Source: Enterobacter sp. RIT418
GTDB lineage: Bacteria; Pseudomonadota; Gammaproteobacteria; Enterobacterales; Enterobacteriaceae
Assembly: GCF_003057745.1 (NCBI RefSeq)
Contig: NZ_QBJD02000004.1
Location: 62,001 to 126,000 of the forward strand
DNA: 64,000 bases
Direction: 5' to 3'
Of this stretch, positions 42,793 through 51,814 are shown piece by piece. The stretch's first letter is position 1. The number at the start of each line of letters is the position of its first letter. The translations under genes and the position numbers were made by a program. The notes below the pieces were generated by a model, which saw nothing but the letters and a program-made list of their open reading frames with translations, did no database searches and was not told the DNA's origin.

Positions 42793-44082
42793 ATGACGCG
42801 CCGTGCTATCGGGGTGAGTGAAAGACCGCCGCTTTTACAGACGATCCCGCTTAGTTTGCAGCACCTGTTCGCCATGTTTGGCGCAACCGTGCTGGTGCCA
42901 ATCCTGTTTCACATCAACCCGGCCACCGTTCTGCTGTTCAACGGCGTCGGCACGCTGCTTTACCTCTTTATCTGCAAGGGCAAAATTCCGGCCTATCTCG
43001 GCTCAAGCTTCGCCTTTATCTCGCCGGTGCTGCTGCTGCTGCCGCTGGGTTATGAAGTGGCGCTGGGCGGCTTTATTATGTGTGGCGTGTTGTTCTGCCT
43101 GGTCTCCTTCATCGTGAAGAAAGCCGGTACGGGCTGGCTGGACGTGATGTTTCCCCCTGCGGCGATGGGCGCAATCGTTGCCGTTATCGGCCTCGAGCTT
43201 GCAGGCGTAGCCGCAAATATGGCCGGACTGCTGCCCGCAGACGGACAATCACCGGATTCCAAAACCATCATCATCTCGCTGGTGACGCTGGGCGTGACGG
43301 TATTCGGCTCGGTCCTGTTCCGCGGCTTTATGGCGATTATCCCGATCCTAATCGGCGTGCTGGCGGGCTATGCGCTCTCCTTCGCCATGGGCGTTGTTGA
43401 TACCACGCCGATTGCAGAAGCGCACTGGTTTGCGCTGCCAACCTTCTATACCCCGCGCTTCGAATGGTTCGCTATTTTCACCATCCTGCCCGCCGCGCTG
43501 GTGGTGATTGCCGAGCACGTCGGCCACCTGGTGGTGACGGCGAACATCGTGAAGCGTGACCTGATCCGCGATCCGGGCCTGCACCGCTCTATGTTTGCCA
43601 ACGGCCTCTCTACCATTATCTCCGGCTTCTTTGGCTCAACCCCCAATACCACCTACGGCGAGAATATCGGCGTGATGGCAATTACCCGCGTCTACAGCAC
43701 CTGGGTTATTGGCGGCGCGGCGATCATTGCCATTCTGCTCTCCTGCGTGGGCAAGCTGGCGGCAGCGATTCAGATCATCCCGGTCCCGGTAATGGGCGGC
43801 GTCTCCCTGCTGCTGTACGGGGTGATCGGCGCCTCAGGTATCCGCGTGCTGATCGAATCGAAAGTGGATTACAGCAAAGCGCAAAACCTGATCCTCACCT
43901 CGGTCATTCTGATTATCGGCGTGAGCGGCGCGAAGGTGCACATCGGTGCGGCGGAGCTGAAAGGCATGGCGCTGGCGACCATCGTCGGCGTGGGCCTGAG
44001 CCTGATTTTCAAGCTGATCTCGGTGATCCGCCCGGAAGAGGTGGTACTGGACGCTGACGAAAGCGAAAAAGCGCCACATTGA
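42793..44082 (+). CDS. uraA: Uracil:proton symporter UraA
   Basis: A 429-residue inner-membrane permease (E. coli 429) of the NCS2 family. It begins with the conserved LQTIPLSLQHLFAMFGATVLVP, has a 7+7 inverted-repeat topology and carries the proton/uracil-binding Glu residues in ALVVIAEHVGH and GSTPNTTYGENIGV. It is followed by an ERIC element. Confidence 0.96.
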   Translation: MTRRAIGVSERPPLLQTIPLSLQHLFAMFGATVLVPILFHINPATVLLFNGVGTLLYLFICKGKIPAYLGSSFAFISPVLLLLPLGYEVALGGFIMCGVLFCLVSFIVKKAGTGWLDVMFPPAAMGAIVAVIGLELAGVAANMAGLLPADGQSPDSKTIIISLVTLGVTVFGSVLFRGFMAIIPILIGVLAGYALSFAMGVVDTTPIAEAHWFALPTFYTPRFEWFAIFTILPAALVVIAEHVGHLVVTANIVKRDLIRDPGLHRSMFANGLSTIISGFFGSTPNTTYGENIGVMAITRVYSTWVIGGAAIIAILLSCVGKLAAAIQIIPVPVMGGVSLLLYGVIGASGIRVLIESKVDYSKAQNLILTSVILIIGVSGAKVHIGAAELKGMALATIVGVGLSLIFKLISVIRPEEVVLDADESEKAPH

Positions 44083-44087
44083 TCGGA

Positions 44088-44214
44088 TATACACTAAATC
44101 ATTCAAGCTGCATCAAGGCGGCAAGTCTGAGAAATCCCCGGGAGCTTACTCAAGAAAGTGACTGGGGTGAGCGGACGCAGCCAACGCAGAGACAGCTTGA
44201 AGGATGACGTGTAA
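44088..44214 (+). repeat. ERIC element
   Basis: About 127 bp. It contains GAAATCCCCGGGAGCTTACT, then AAAGTGACTGGGGTGAGCG, with the outer inverted arms ATTCAAGCTGCATC and GACAGCTTGAAGGAT. This is a near-consensus ERIC element. It begins just after the uraA stop and would be transcribed with it. The second copy in the window is at 7872. Confidence 0.9.
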
Positions 44215-44302
44215 ACCGGGTGGACGATCCGCCCGGTTCTCTCCTTGCGGGTTCCGTGTTAAACTCGTTGCCGATTTTTAGTCAGATCTGGTTGAGGTAT
44301 TT

Positions 44303-45004
44303 CTGAACGGACCGGCACAGCTCTCTCTGCCACTTTATCTCCCTGACGATGAAACTTTCTCAAGTTTCTGGCCGGGCGATAACCCCTCTTTACTGGCTGC
44401 ACTGCAAAACGTGCTGCGCCAGGATCACAGCGGATACATCTACATCTGGTCACGCGAAGGCGCGGGGCGCAGCCACCTGCTGCATGCCGCCTGCGCGGAG
44501 CTTTCCGCTCGCGGTGACGCGGTGGGCTATGTGCCGCTGGACAAGCGTACCTGGTTCGTGCCGGAGGTGCTTGAGGGAATGGAACATCTCTCACTGGTCT
44601 GCATCGATAATATCGAGTGCGTGGCGGGGGATGAGCCGTGGGAAATGGCGATCTTCAACCTGTACAACCGCATCCTGGAGTCGGGCAAAACCCGGCTGCT
44701 GATCACCGGCGATCGTCCGCCGCGCCAGCTTAACCTTGGGCTACCGGATCTGGCCTCTCGCCTGGACTGGGGGCAAATCTACAAGCTACAGCCGCTCTCC
44801 GACGAAGATAAGCTCCAGGCGCTGCAGCTGCGCGCAAAGCAGCGCGGATTTGAGCTGCCCGAGGACGTGGGGCGCTTCCTGCTGAAGCGCCTGGATCGCG
44901 AGATGCGCACGCTGTTTGATACGCTCGATCAGCTCGATCGCGCCTCAATAACCGCCCAGCGCAAGCTGACCATTCCGTTTGTGAAAGATATCCTTAAGCT
45001 TTAA
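44303..45004 (+). CDS. hda: DnaA inactivator Hda (CTG start)
   Basis: A 233-residue AAA+ protein, the same length as E. coli Hda. With the DNA-loaded beta clamp it stimulates ATP hydrolysis by DnaA to prevent re-initiation. The clamp-binding motif is near the N-terminus (QLSLPL). A modified P-loop ([12 protein letters not shown]), Walker B (LVCIDNIE) and the sensor and Arg-finger region (ASRLDWG) follow. No ATG or GTG fits the conserved N-terminus. The frame begins at CTG 44303, with GAGG 6 nt upstream, as known for E. coli hda. Starting at the later GTG (44411) would remove the clamp motif. Confidence 0.95.
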   Translation: MNGPAQLSLPLYLPDDETFSSFWPGDNPSLLAALQNVLRQDHSGYIYIWSREGAGRSHLLHAACAELSARGDAVGYVPLDKRTWFVPEVLEGMEHLSLVCIDNIECVAGDEPWEMAIFNLYNRILESGKTRLLITGDRPPRQLNLGLPDLASRLDWGQIYKLQPLSDEDKLQALQLRAKQRGFELPEDVGRFLLKRLDREMRTLFDTLDQLDRASITAQRKLTIPFVKDILKL

Positions 45005-45010
45005 GTTTTT

Positions 45011-45085
45011 TGCCGGGTAGCGGCTGCGCCTTACCCGGCCTGCATAGTGCCCCACCAGGCCCGGTAAGCATAGCGCCGCCGGGCT
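45011..45085. repeat. BIME between hda and the M17 peptidase gene
   Basis: REP-like TGCCGGGTAGCGGCTGCGCC then TTACCCGGCC (45011-45040) is followed by an inverted unit CAGGCCCGGTAAGCATAGCG with CCGCCGGGC (from 45057). It lies between convergent genes and touches the peptidase stop. Confidence 0.75.
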
Positions 45086-46506
45086 TAAAGATCCCCCATC
45101 AGATGCTCTACCAGCAGCGGAATCGGCCGGCCCGACGCCACGCTTCTGCCGCCTTCCCGCCACAGCGCCGTGCCGCTGATGTCCAGATGCGCCCACGGGA
45201 TCGTCGGCGGGCAGAAATGGTGCAGCAGCCAGGCCGCCGAGGCGCTGATCGCCGCGTTATTGGTCGGCGTATTGCACAGATCGGCAATCGCGCTCTCGGT
45301 CTGCTTTTTCAGCCTCGCGTCCAGCGGCAGGGACCACACCTCGTCGCCGCAGCGCTTCCCTGCCTCGACGAGCGCCTGGCGCAGCGGCTCGTCCTGGGTC
45401 ATCAGGCCGCTCAGCTCATACCCCAGCGCTTTCACCACCGCGCCCGTTAAGGTTGCCATATCAATGATATAGCGCGCCTGCGGATGGCGCTGGCTGGCCC
45501 AGGCGATGGCGTCGGCCAGCACCAGCCGCCCTTCGGCATCGGTGTTATTGATTTCAACGGTCAGGCCGTTGCAGGCGCGCGCAACCGTGCCCGGCTGCAT
45601 GGCGTCCGGGCCGATGGCATTTTCCGCCAGCGCCAGCACGCCCATGATGCGCACCGGCAGGCCCAGCCCGGCGACGGTGAGCATCAATCCCAGAACGTTC
45701 GCCGCGCCGCACATGTCGTACTTCATGGTGTACATGCCCGCGCCTTCCTTCAGCCACAGTCCGCCGGTGTCGAAGGTAATGCCTTTGCCCACGTAGCAGC
45801 GCACCTGACCCTCAGTCGCTCCGTCATAATGAATAGCGAGCAGCCGGGGCGGGCAGGTCGCCCCTTTACCCACGGCGTGCAGCAGCCCAAGGCTTCCATC
45901 GACGATCTGCTTTTCATCCAGCACCTCGCAGCGCAGGGTAGGGAATGCCGCGCACAGCCGCTGTGCTTCTTCGACAACAAACTGGGGCGTGCAGCGGTCG
46001 GACGGCAGATCCGCCAGCTGCCTGGCGGCAATCATGCCTTCGGCGATGGCGTGCTGATGCCTGAAAACGTCCGTCAGCCTCTCCCGCTGCTCGGGCAGGC
46101 AAAGCGCCGAGATATGGCGAAGGCGCACGGTGGAGGCATCTGCTTTTTTCAGCTGAAGGTCCGCAAGGCGATGCGCCTGATTGAAGAGAAAGCGCAGCAG
46201 CTGCGCCAGCACGGTGTCGTCAACGTTCGTCACGTCAATCACCACGCTCTCGCTGGCGGGGGAGGCCAGCAGCGGGCGCAGCGCGGTGAGTAATCCCTCG
46301 GTCAGGCTATCGTGCCAGAGCACGTCCGGCAGCAGCGTGATGCGGGCAAAAGGCGCGCAGCCAAACCGGGCGTCGGCGACGCTTCCCTGCTGGCGCATTT
46401 CGGCGACGAGCGGCGTCTCCGGCAGCTGCGCCGAGTCCGCACGGGCAATCAGATGGCTGTGCGCTTCGGCGTCTGAAAGTTCGGTAATCAGTTGCCAGTT
46501 CATCAT
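45085..46506 (-). CDS. M17-family leucyl aminopeptidase (PepB/PepA-like)
   Basis: A 473-residue cytoplasmic metallo-aminopeptidase. The C-terminal catalytic domain has VGKGITFDTGG (lysine ligand), MKYDMCGAA and the M17 signature NTDAEGRLVLADAI. A later GAV and ASAAWLLHHF segment fits the hexamer family. It removes N-terminal residues from peptides with two divalent metals. The start is ATG 46506, whose A is the last base of the upstream TAA (TAATG). It is the last gene of a PTS EIIC - glycosylasparaginase - aminopeptidase operon. It is clearly different from housekeeping PepA and from the E. coli pepB locus. Confidence 0.85.
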   Translation of the reverse strand: MMNWQLITELSDAEAHSHLIARADSAQLPETPLVAEMRQQGSVADARFGCAPFARITLLPDVLWHDSLTEGLLTALRPLLASPASESVVIDVTNVDDTVLAQLLRFLFNQAHRLADLQLKKADASTVRLRHISALCLPEQRERLTDVFRHQHAIAEGMIAARQLADLPSDRCTPQFVVEEAQRLCAAFPTLRCEVLDEKQIVDGSLGLLHAVGKGATCPPRLLAIHYDGATEGQVRCYVGKGITFDTGGLWLKEGAGMYTMKYDMCGAANVLGLMLTVAGLGLPVRIMGVLALAENAIGPDAMQPGTVARACNGLTVEINNTDAEGRLVLADAIAWASQRHPQARYIIDMATLTGAVVKALGYELSGLMTQDEPLRQALVEAGKRCGDEVWSLPLDARLKKQTESAIADLCNTPTNNAAISASAAWLLHHFCPPTIPWAHLDISGTALWREGGRSVASGRPIPLLVEHLMGDL

Positions 46507-47462
46507 TATTGCTCCTCGATGGGCGCGCGGATGCGCTCGGCGTAGGCCTGCATCCACTCATCATCCACGGGCTGATAGTGCGTTTTTTCTCGCTGGCGTT
46601 CGGCGCGAAACACGGTCAGCGGCTGGCGCGCGCTGGCGACGACGAATGAAAAGGTTTTGATGTTAGTCGCCGCGCCGAACTCGCCCTGCCTGTTCATGCA
46701 GACGACGGAGAGATCCCCCGCGCGGCCGAAGCGCGACATCAGCTTATCTTCCAGCTCAAACACCACCGAGTCTGCCGCCTGCTGAGGGGACATGCCTCCG
46801 GCCATTCGGCGGACGATCTCATAGCTGGTGCAGCCTTTCATCAGGTCTTCGCCGACGCCCGTGGCGGTGGCGGCCCCGGTTTCGCTGTCGCAGTAAAAGC
46901 CCGATCCGATAATCGGCGAATCGCCAATGCGGCCACGCTTTTTCATAAACAGGCCGCTGGTGGAGGTGGCGACGCTCATCGACCCCCGCTTATCAAGGCC
47001 GATAATCCCGACCGTGTCGTGGCCGTCATACGGGCTCAAGCCCTTATCGAGCGTTTCCCGGCAGCGCTTGCGGTAGTGCTGCATGGCGCGGTCGGTAAGC
47101 ATGGTTTTATCGGCAAAGCCCTGGCTCAGCGCCCATTCGCGCGCACCCTGGCCGACCAGCAGGCTGTTGTAGCGCTGGCGGCTTAGCGCGTGCGCCACGC
47201 GCACCGGGTTGGCGATATCCACCAGATCCCCCACGGCGCCAAACGCGAGTGTGTCGCCGTCCATATAGGCCGCGTCCAGCTCCACCTCGCCGTTCTCGGT
47301 GGGCAGGCCGCCGTAGCCGACGGATTTATAAAACGGAAAGTCTTCTACCGCCGCGACGGCGTCAACCACCGCGTCGGCGACCGGCTTCCCTGCTGAAAGG
47401 GCAGACGCGGATTCCGTGACGCCTTCCAGCGCCATTCGCCAGGTGGCGATAATTCCCCACAT
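46506..47462 (-). CDS. Glycosylasparaginase-like Ntn hydrolase (N4-(beta-GlcNAc)-L-asparaginase)
   Basis: A 318-residue N-terminal-nucleophile hydrolase without a signal peptide. The autocleavage site is GHDT (Thr150 would become the nucleophile). The following blocks TSGLFMKKRGRIGDSPIIGS and GAATATGVGED are those of glycosylasparaginases rather than of isoaspartyl peptidases. The family splits the bond between N-acetylglucosamine and asparagine. It lies 3 nt after the EIIC gene and overlaps the aminopeptidase start, so the three are one transcription and translation unit. The actual substrate here is inferred. Confidence 0.82.
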   Translation of the reverse strand: MWGIIATWRMALEGVTESASALSAGKPVADAVVDAVAAVEDFPFYKSVGYGGLPTENGEVELDAAYMDGDTLAFGAVGDLVDIANPVRVAHALSRQRYNSLLVGQGAREWALSQGFADKTMLTDRAMQHYRKRCRETLDKGLSPYDGHDTVGIIGLDKRGSMSVATSTSGLFMKKRGRIGDSPIIGSGFYCDSETGAATATGVGEDLMKGCTSYEIVRRMAGGMSPQQAADSVVFELEDKLMSRFGRAGDLSVVCMNRQGEFGAATNIKTFSFVVASARQPLTVFRAERQREKTHYQPVDDEWMQAYAERIRAPIEEQ

Positions 47463-47465
47463 GCT

Positions 47466-48785
47466 TTACTCCTGTTTTGCAAGGGTGGTATCGGGCTGCG
47501 TCACGGTGGCAATCTCCGCGGCGCGGTACTGTTTATCCAGAATGCGCATGAAAGGCAGGTACAGCATGGCGCCAATCAGCAGGTTGATGAGCTGCATAAC
47601 GCTGCCGCTCAGATGGCCGGTAACGATAAAGCCGCTGATGACGGGCGGCAGCGTCCACGGGATAAAGACCCCGGTGGTGACGGCGACCGCGCCAATTTTC
47701 ATTGCGGCGTACTGCACGCTGACCAGCACCAGCGGCACCAGGTTGAACGGGATGAGCATGATCGGGTTCATGATCACCGGCAGGCCGAAGAGAATTGGCT
47801 CGTTGATGTTGAACACCGACGCGCCCGCGCCGAGGCGAGCCACTTCGCGCATGTTCTTACTGCGGGCGAAAATCAGCATCGCAATCACCAGCGACAGCGT
47901 TGCGCCCGCGCCGCCCATCCAGATCATGTCAAAAAACTGCTCGGTGATAATGTGCGGCGGCGTGACGCCCGCCTGAATAGCGGCGATGTTGTCGGTCTGA
48001 TTTTCCATCCACAGCGGACGGATAATGCCGTTGATCATCGACCCTGAGTTAATGCCCACTGACCACAGGATCGTGATGCTGAACACCGTCATCAGCGCGC
48101 CGAAATAGGAGGTGCCATAGTGGCGCACCGGCGTAGCGACCACTTCATAAATAAACTGATGGATGGTGTGGTAATGGGTGTTTTCAAAGACGATGCGGAT
48201 TAACAGCACCAGAATCATCACCAGCAGCGCCGGGATCAGCGCGGCGAAAGATTCCTGCACCGCAGGCGGCACGCCGTCCGGCATGCTGATCACCAGGTTT
48301 TTGCGCTTTAGCCAGCAGAACAGCTCCGTCCAAAGAAGCGACCCGATCATCGCGACGAATAGCCCTTTGCTGCCAATCCATTCAACGGGGATCACGGTGA
48401 TGCCGCCGTTCTCCGCCATCTTGATGAACGGCGTCAGGATCAGGAAAGCGACCAGCGACAGAATGCCGCAGGAGATGCGGTCCTCGCCGTAGTGTTCCGC
48501 CAGGCGAAACGCCACCAGGAAGCTGATGAACAGCGACATGGTGGAGAATACCGCGTTAAACGGAATTTCGATGATGGCGCTCCAGCTCGCGCCAAAGGCC
48601 TGAGACATAAACTGCTGGTAGGCCTGATTTGGAAACGAGGAGATCACCAGCAGTATCGAGCCGACGATGATAAACGGCATGAATGAAACGTAGGCGCCGC
48701 GAATGGCCCCCAGATGACGCTGCTGGGCCGTTTTGGCCGCCAGGGGCATCAGTTTTGCTTCTAGAAATCCCAGAACATTGTTCAT
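47466..48785 (-). CDS. PTS sugar transporter EIIC (cellobiose/diacetylchitobiose type)
   Basis: A 439-residue membrane protein of the lactose-cellobiose EIIC superfamily. It begins LGFLEAKLMPLAAK, has about ten membrane segments, and has the conserved FNINEPILFGLPVIMNP motif near the sugar site. No EIIA or EIIB domain is fused or adjacent, so it must borrow these from another PTS. First gene of the operon with the glycosylasparaginase and the M17 peptidase. It sits behind a CRP-type promoter and diverges from a transposase-like regulator. Confidence 0.88.
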   Translation of the reverse strand: MNNVLGFLEAKLMPLAAKTAQQRHLGAIRGAYVSFMPFIIVGSILLVISSFPNQAYQQFMSQAFGASWSAIIEIPFNAVFSTMSLFISFLVAFRLAEHYGEDRISCGILSLVAFLILTPFIKMAENGGITVIPVEWIGSKGLFVAMIGSLLWTELFCWLKRKNLVISMPDGVPPAVQESFAALIPALLVMILVLLIRIVFENTHYHTIHQFIYEVVATPVRHYGTSYFGALMTVFSITILWSVGINSGSMINGIIRPLWMENQTDNIAAIQAGVTPPHIITEQFFDMIWMGGAGATLSLVIAMLIFARSKNMREVARLGAGASVFNINEPILFGLPVIMNPIMLIPFNLVPLVLVSVQYAAMKIGAVAVTTGVFIPWTLPPVISGFIVTGHLSGSVMQLINLLIGAMLYLPFMRILDKQYRAAEIATVTQPDTTLAKQE

Positions 48786-48834
48786 TGTGAACTCCGTACA
48801 AGATTGAGTGGCGTTGTTTGTGTTATGTCTGTGG

Positions 48835-48877
48835 ATTATCAGTGAAGCGCGGCGGGCGAAAGGTGAAATCGGTCACA
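48835..48877 (-). promoter_or_regulatory. Class II CRP promoter of the PTS-glycosylasparaginase operon
   Basis: GGTGAAATCGGTCACA (48862-48877) matches the CRP half-sites TGTGA/TCACA at 9 of 10 positions. On the minus strand a -10 GATAAT (48840-48835) begins exactly 29.5 nt from its centre, placing CRP at -41.5. Glucose-repressed, cAMP-dependent expression is inferred. Confidence 0.7.
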
Positions 48878-48931
48878 AAGCATTCGCCTTAACACTGTAA
48901 ATCTCACAAGATTAGTTAACGGAATTTACCG

Positions 48932-49756
48932 ATGGAAATTAAACTGCACGCCAATGCCACCACCACGCCGCGGGTCCGGCGCTACCTTCAGCAGTCGGAT
49001 AAAAGCGACAGAGAGCTTGCCGTCGAGCTGGGGATCTCCGTAACGACGGTGCGGCGCTGGCGCAACCGCAGGCAGGTTTCTGATAATCAGACTACGCCCA
49101 GGGTGATACACAAAGCGCTGAGACAAGAACAGGTGATGCTGATCAATGCCCTGCGCGACGCGACCGGCGCGCCGCTGGACGAGCTGCTGCATCTGGTCAA
49201 CGACGGGCTAGGGATTGCCGTTTCGCGGGCGACGCTTAACCGCTACCTGAAGCCCGCGGCGGTGAAACAGAAGGGGGCACCGCTGCAGGGCGTGAAGGCG
49301 TTAAAGGCCGGCGTCAGGCCGCATGCGCTGGCGTTGCACCACGTGCCGCTGTCGCTGCACATGGATGACGGTGGTGAGCAGCATCTGCTATGGGCGCGCG
49401 AGCCGATCAGCGGCTGGTGCTATGCCCGATTGTATGCGGGCGTATCGCAGCCGCTGCTGGATAACTGGACGAAGGCGCTGCTGGAGGCCTGTCCGGCTGA
49501 TATACAATCTCTTGAGACTTTCGGTTTTGAAGTCACTCTGGCGGAGCGAAGCGTCGCCGTGAACGCGCATCCGGAAAAGCGGAGAACCGTTCAGGTGGCG
49601 CTGCCGTTAGCCGAGATTGTTCCGCACGTGAATGCGCAGGCGCTCGGATCGCTGCTGATAAACCTGTGCGAATGCTACAACCGGGGAAAAGCGCAGAAAA
49701 AGCTGGGAGAGAGAACGCCGCAGGCCTTTCTGGAGGCGCTGCGGCGCGGGGATTAA
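48932..49756 (+). CDS. Regulator-like protein derived from an IS481-type transposase
   Basis: A 274-residue protein. A helix-turn-helix (residues 27-44, DRELAVELGISVTTVRRWRN) is followed by a second one (about 81-106). The central region reads like the RNase-H core of IS481 transposases, with SLHMDDG (144-147), then LLWAREPISGWCYARLYAG. The tail YNRGKAQKKLGERTPQAFLE (249-268) is the usual YN-LG-TPxE ending. The second and third catalytic acidic residues are not in place (LETFGFEV replaces TDNGxEF), so it is probably inactive as a transposase. No terminal inverted repeats flank it. It is divergent from the PTS operon, so a regulatory role is inferred. Confidence 0.65.
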   Translation: MEIKLHANATTTPRVRRYLQQSDKSDRELAVELGISVTTVRRWRNRRQVSDNQTTPRVIHKALRQEQVMLINALRDATGAPLDELLHLVNDGLGIAVSRATLNRYLKPAAVKQKGAPLQGVKALKAGVRPHALALHHVPLSLHMDDGGEQHLLWAREPISGWCYARLYAGVSQPLLDNWTKALLEACPADIQSLETFGFEVTLAERSVAVNAHPEKRRTVQVALPLAEIVPHVNAQALGSLLINLCECYNRGKAQKKLGERTPQAFLEALRRGD

Positions 49757-50113
49757 TCAGAGGATCTCAAGCACGCTTTCCGGCGGGCGACCAATGCGCG
49801 CCTGGCCGTTTGCCACCACGATAGGGCGCTCGATCAGCTTTGGATTATCAATCATCGCCTGAACCAGCTGCGCTTCGGTCAGATGGGCATCGCTCAGGTT
49901 AAGCTCCTTGTACAGGTCCTCTTTCTGGCGCATCAGCTCGCGCGCGCTGCCCATGCCCAGCATGTGCAGGAGCTGCTGAATTGTCTGCGCGTCCGGCGGT
50001 GTCTCAAGGTACAGCACCACGTCAGGATCAACGCCGTTAGACTTCAGCAGGCTGAGCGTGTCGCGGCTCTTTGAGCAGCGTGGATTGTGGTAGATTTTTA
50101 CCGCGTCTGTCAT
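49757..50113 (-). CDS. yfgD: ArsC/Spx-family thioredoxin-fold protein YfgD
   Basis: A 118-residue protein (E. coli YfgD 119). IYHNPRCSKSRDTLSLL carries the single N-terminal Cys of the arsenate-reductase family. ERPIVVANGQARIGRPPESV is the arsenate-binding region in relatives. It is 18 nt downstream of bepA on the same strand, as in E. coli. No ars genes are adjacent, so a role in arsenate resistance is not implied. Confidence 0.93.
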   Translation of the reverse strand: MTDAVKIYHNPRCSKSRDTLSLLKSNGVDPDVVLYLETPPDAQTIQQLLHMLGMGSARELMRQKEDLYKELNLSDAHLTEAQLVQAMIDNPKLIERPIVVANGQARIGRPPESVLEIL

Positions 50114-50131
50114 GACTAAACGTCTCCTTTA

Positions 50132-51595
50132 TTACATCTTTTCGTACGGCTTGAAGCGCTGCTGCAAGCCGCGCAGCTGATCGATTCGCGCGTCGTAGCG
50201 CGCCTGCTGCAGGCTGCCGAGCTTGACCTGCGAGCTGGCGCTGCTCAGCAGGGAAATGGCCTGATCCAGCCGTCCGGCCAGGGCTAACCCTTCTGCGCGC
50301 GCGGCCAGCTCCTGATCGCGATTGCCCAGCTGCCCCTCGGCCTGCGCCAGCAGATCCCAACCGTTCTGATCGTCTTTATTGTTAAAGGTGTAGCGGTTCA
50401 GGATGGTGACCGCCTCGTTGGGCTGCCCGCCCTGTAGGTAAGCATTCGCCAGGTTGAGCTGAAGCACCGGATTATTGCGAAGATCTTTCGCCCCTTTCAG
50501 ACGATTAATCGCGTCGGCGGCTTTTTTCTGCCCCAGATCGATATCGGTGGAAAGATCGAGATACCACGGGTTGTTTGGCTCGGCGGAGAGCAGCGGCTGT
50601 AGCGCTTTGCGCGCTTCGTCGTACCTGCTGGCCTCCATTGCCTGAAGCGCCTGGCCGTACTGCGCGGCGTTCTTCTCGCGCACGTTACCCTTGGCCAGCG
50701 CGTCAAGCAGGTCGCTGGTGAGCTGGTTACGCCCGGAGTTATACATGCCGAGGGTGCGGACCTTGGCGAGGAAGAAATCCTGCGAGGATTGCACGACAAC
50801 CGGGCGCATCTGGTTGGCGCGGTTGCGCGCGTCCGACAGGCGGCTTTCCGGCAGCGGGTGCGTCAGCAAAATCTCCGGGGGACGCGTGGAGTACCGCGCC
50901 TGATCGAGCAGCTTTTCAAGGAAGCTCGGCATCGCCTGCGGGTCGAAGCCCGAACGCTGTAAGACCTGAATGCCGATGCGGTCCGCTTCCTGTTCGTTTT
51001 GCTGGGTAAAGCTGATCATGCCCTGGCGCGTACCTGCCAGGGTGCCGGTCAGCGCCGCCATTCCCGCCTGCGGGCTGGCCATCGCCAGCAAAATCGATCC
51101 CAGCGCGCCGACCCAGGTCAGGGGAGCGTTGCGCTTCTGGTCTTCCATGGCGCGCGCCAAGTGGCGCTGCGTCACGTGCGAAATTTCGTGCGCCATTACC
51201 GACGCCAGCTGGCTTTCGTTATCGGAATAGCGGAATAGCGCCGAATGCAGCACCACGTTGCCGCCGAAGAAGGCAAAGGCGTTGATTTCGTCGTTATTGA
51301 TTAAGTAGAAGTGGAAGGGGGTTTTCACCGAGTCGGCGTGGGCGACAAGGCGCATGCCGAGGCCGTTAATGTACTGTACCAGCAGCGGATCGTTGATCAG
51401 CGGCGCGCTGCCGCGCAGCTGGCGAACGTAGTAATCACCCATCTGCATCTCCTGGCCAATGGAGAGCGTGCTTCCTGCCGTGGTGCCCATATCCGGCAAT
51501 GAATCGGCCGAGTCCGCAAAGGCGGGCATCGCCTGACCCACCGTCAGTGCGGCGATAAGTGTTGCAACCAGCGTTTTTTTCAACTGCCTGAACAT
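50132..51595 (-). CDS. bepA: Periplasmic beta-barrel assembly-enhancing protease BepA
   Basis: A 487-residue protein, the same length as E. coli BepA (YfgC). The signal peptide is residues 1-27 (ends MPAFA). The M48 zinc-protease domain has [12 protein letters not shown] and the third ligand in [11 protein letters not shown]. The C-terminal TPR domain (from about residue 310) binds BAM and LptD. It promotes LptD maturation and degrades stalled barrels. ATG 51595 gives the family N-terminus [13 protein letters not shown]. It complements bamB and bamC elsewhere in the window. Confidence 0.97.
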   Translation of the reverse strand: MFRQLKKTLVATLIAALTVGQAMPAFADSADSLPDMGTTAGSTLSIGQEMQMGDYYVRQLRGSAPLINDPLLVQYINGLGMRLVAHADSVKTPFHFYLINNDEINAFAFFGGNVVLHSALFRYSDNESQLASVMAHEISHVTQRHLARAMEDQKRNAPLTWVGALGSILLAMASPQAGMAALTGTLAGTRQGMISFTQQNEQEADRIGIQVLQRSGFDPQAMPSFLEKLLDQARYSTRPPEILLTHPLPESRLSDARNRANQMRPVVVQSSQDFFLAKVRTLGMYNSGRNQLTSDLLDALAKGNVREKNAAQYGQALQAMEASRYDEARKALQPLLSAEPNNPWYLDLSTDIDLGQKKAADAINRLKGAKDLRNNPVLQLNLANAYLQGGQPNEAVTILNRYTFNNKDDQNGWDLLAQAEGQLGNRDQELAARAEGLALAGRLDQAISLLSSASSQVKLGSLQQARYDARIDQLRGLQQRFKPYEKM

Positions 51596-51814
51596 AACCA
51601 CTGTCCTGTATTTTGGATGTGCTAATTTGACCGACGAACCCGTCGAACGTTCATCTCCACTGCCCTGCGAGTGTAGCCGTGTTGGGGCGTGAAGAAAATC
51701 CCGATGATCGGGGTTTTGCAATTCGTGACGCATCGTTAAAAAGGAAAGGCATTTCTGTGACAGTTAGATACAATTCCTTCTTTCCATTCCGCCGTCAGTT
51801 CAGGGAAGGGTTGC

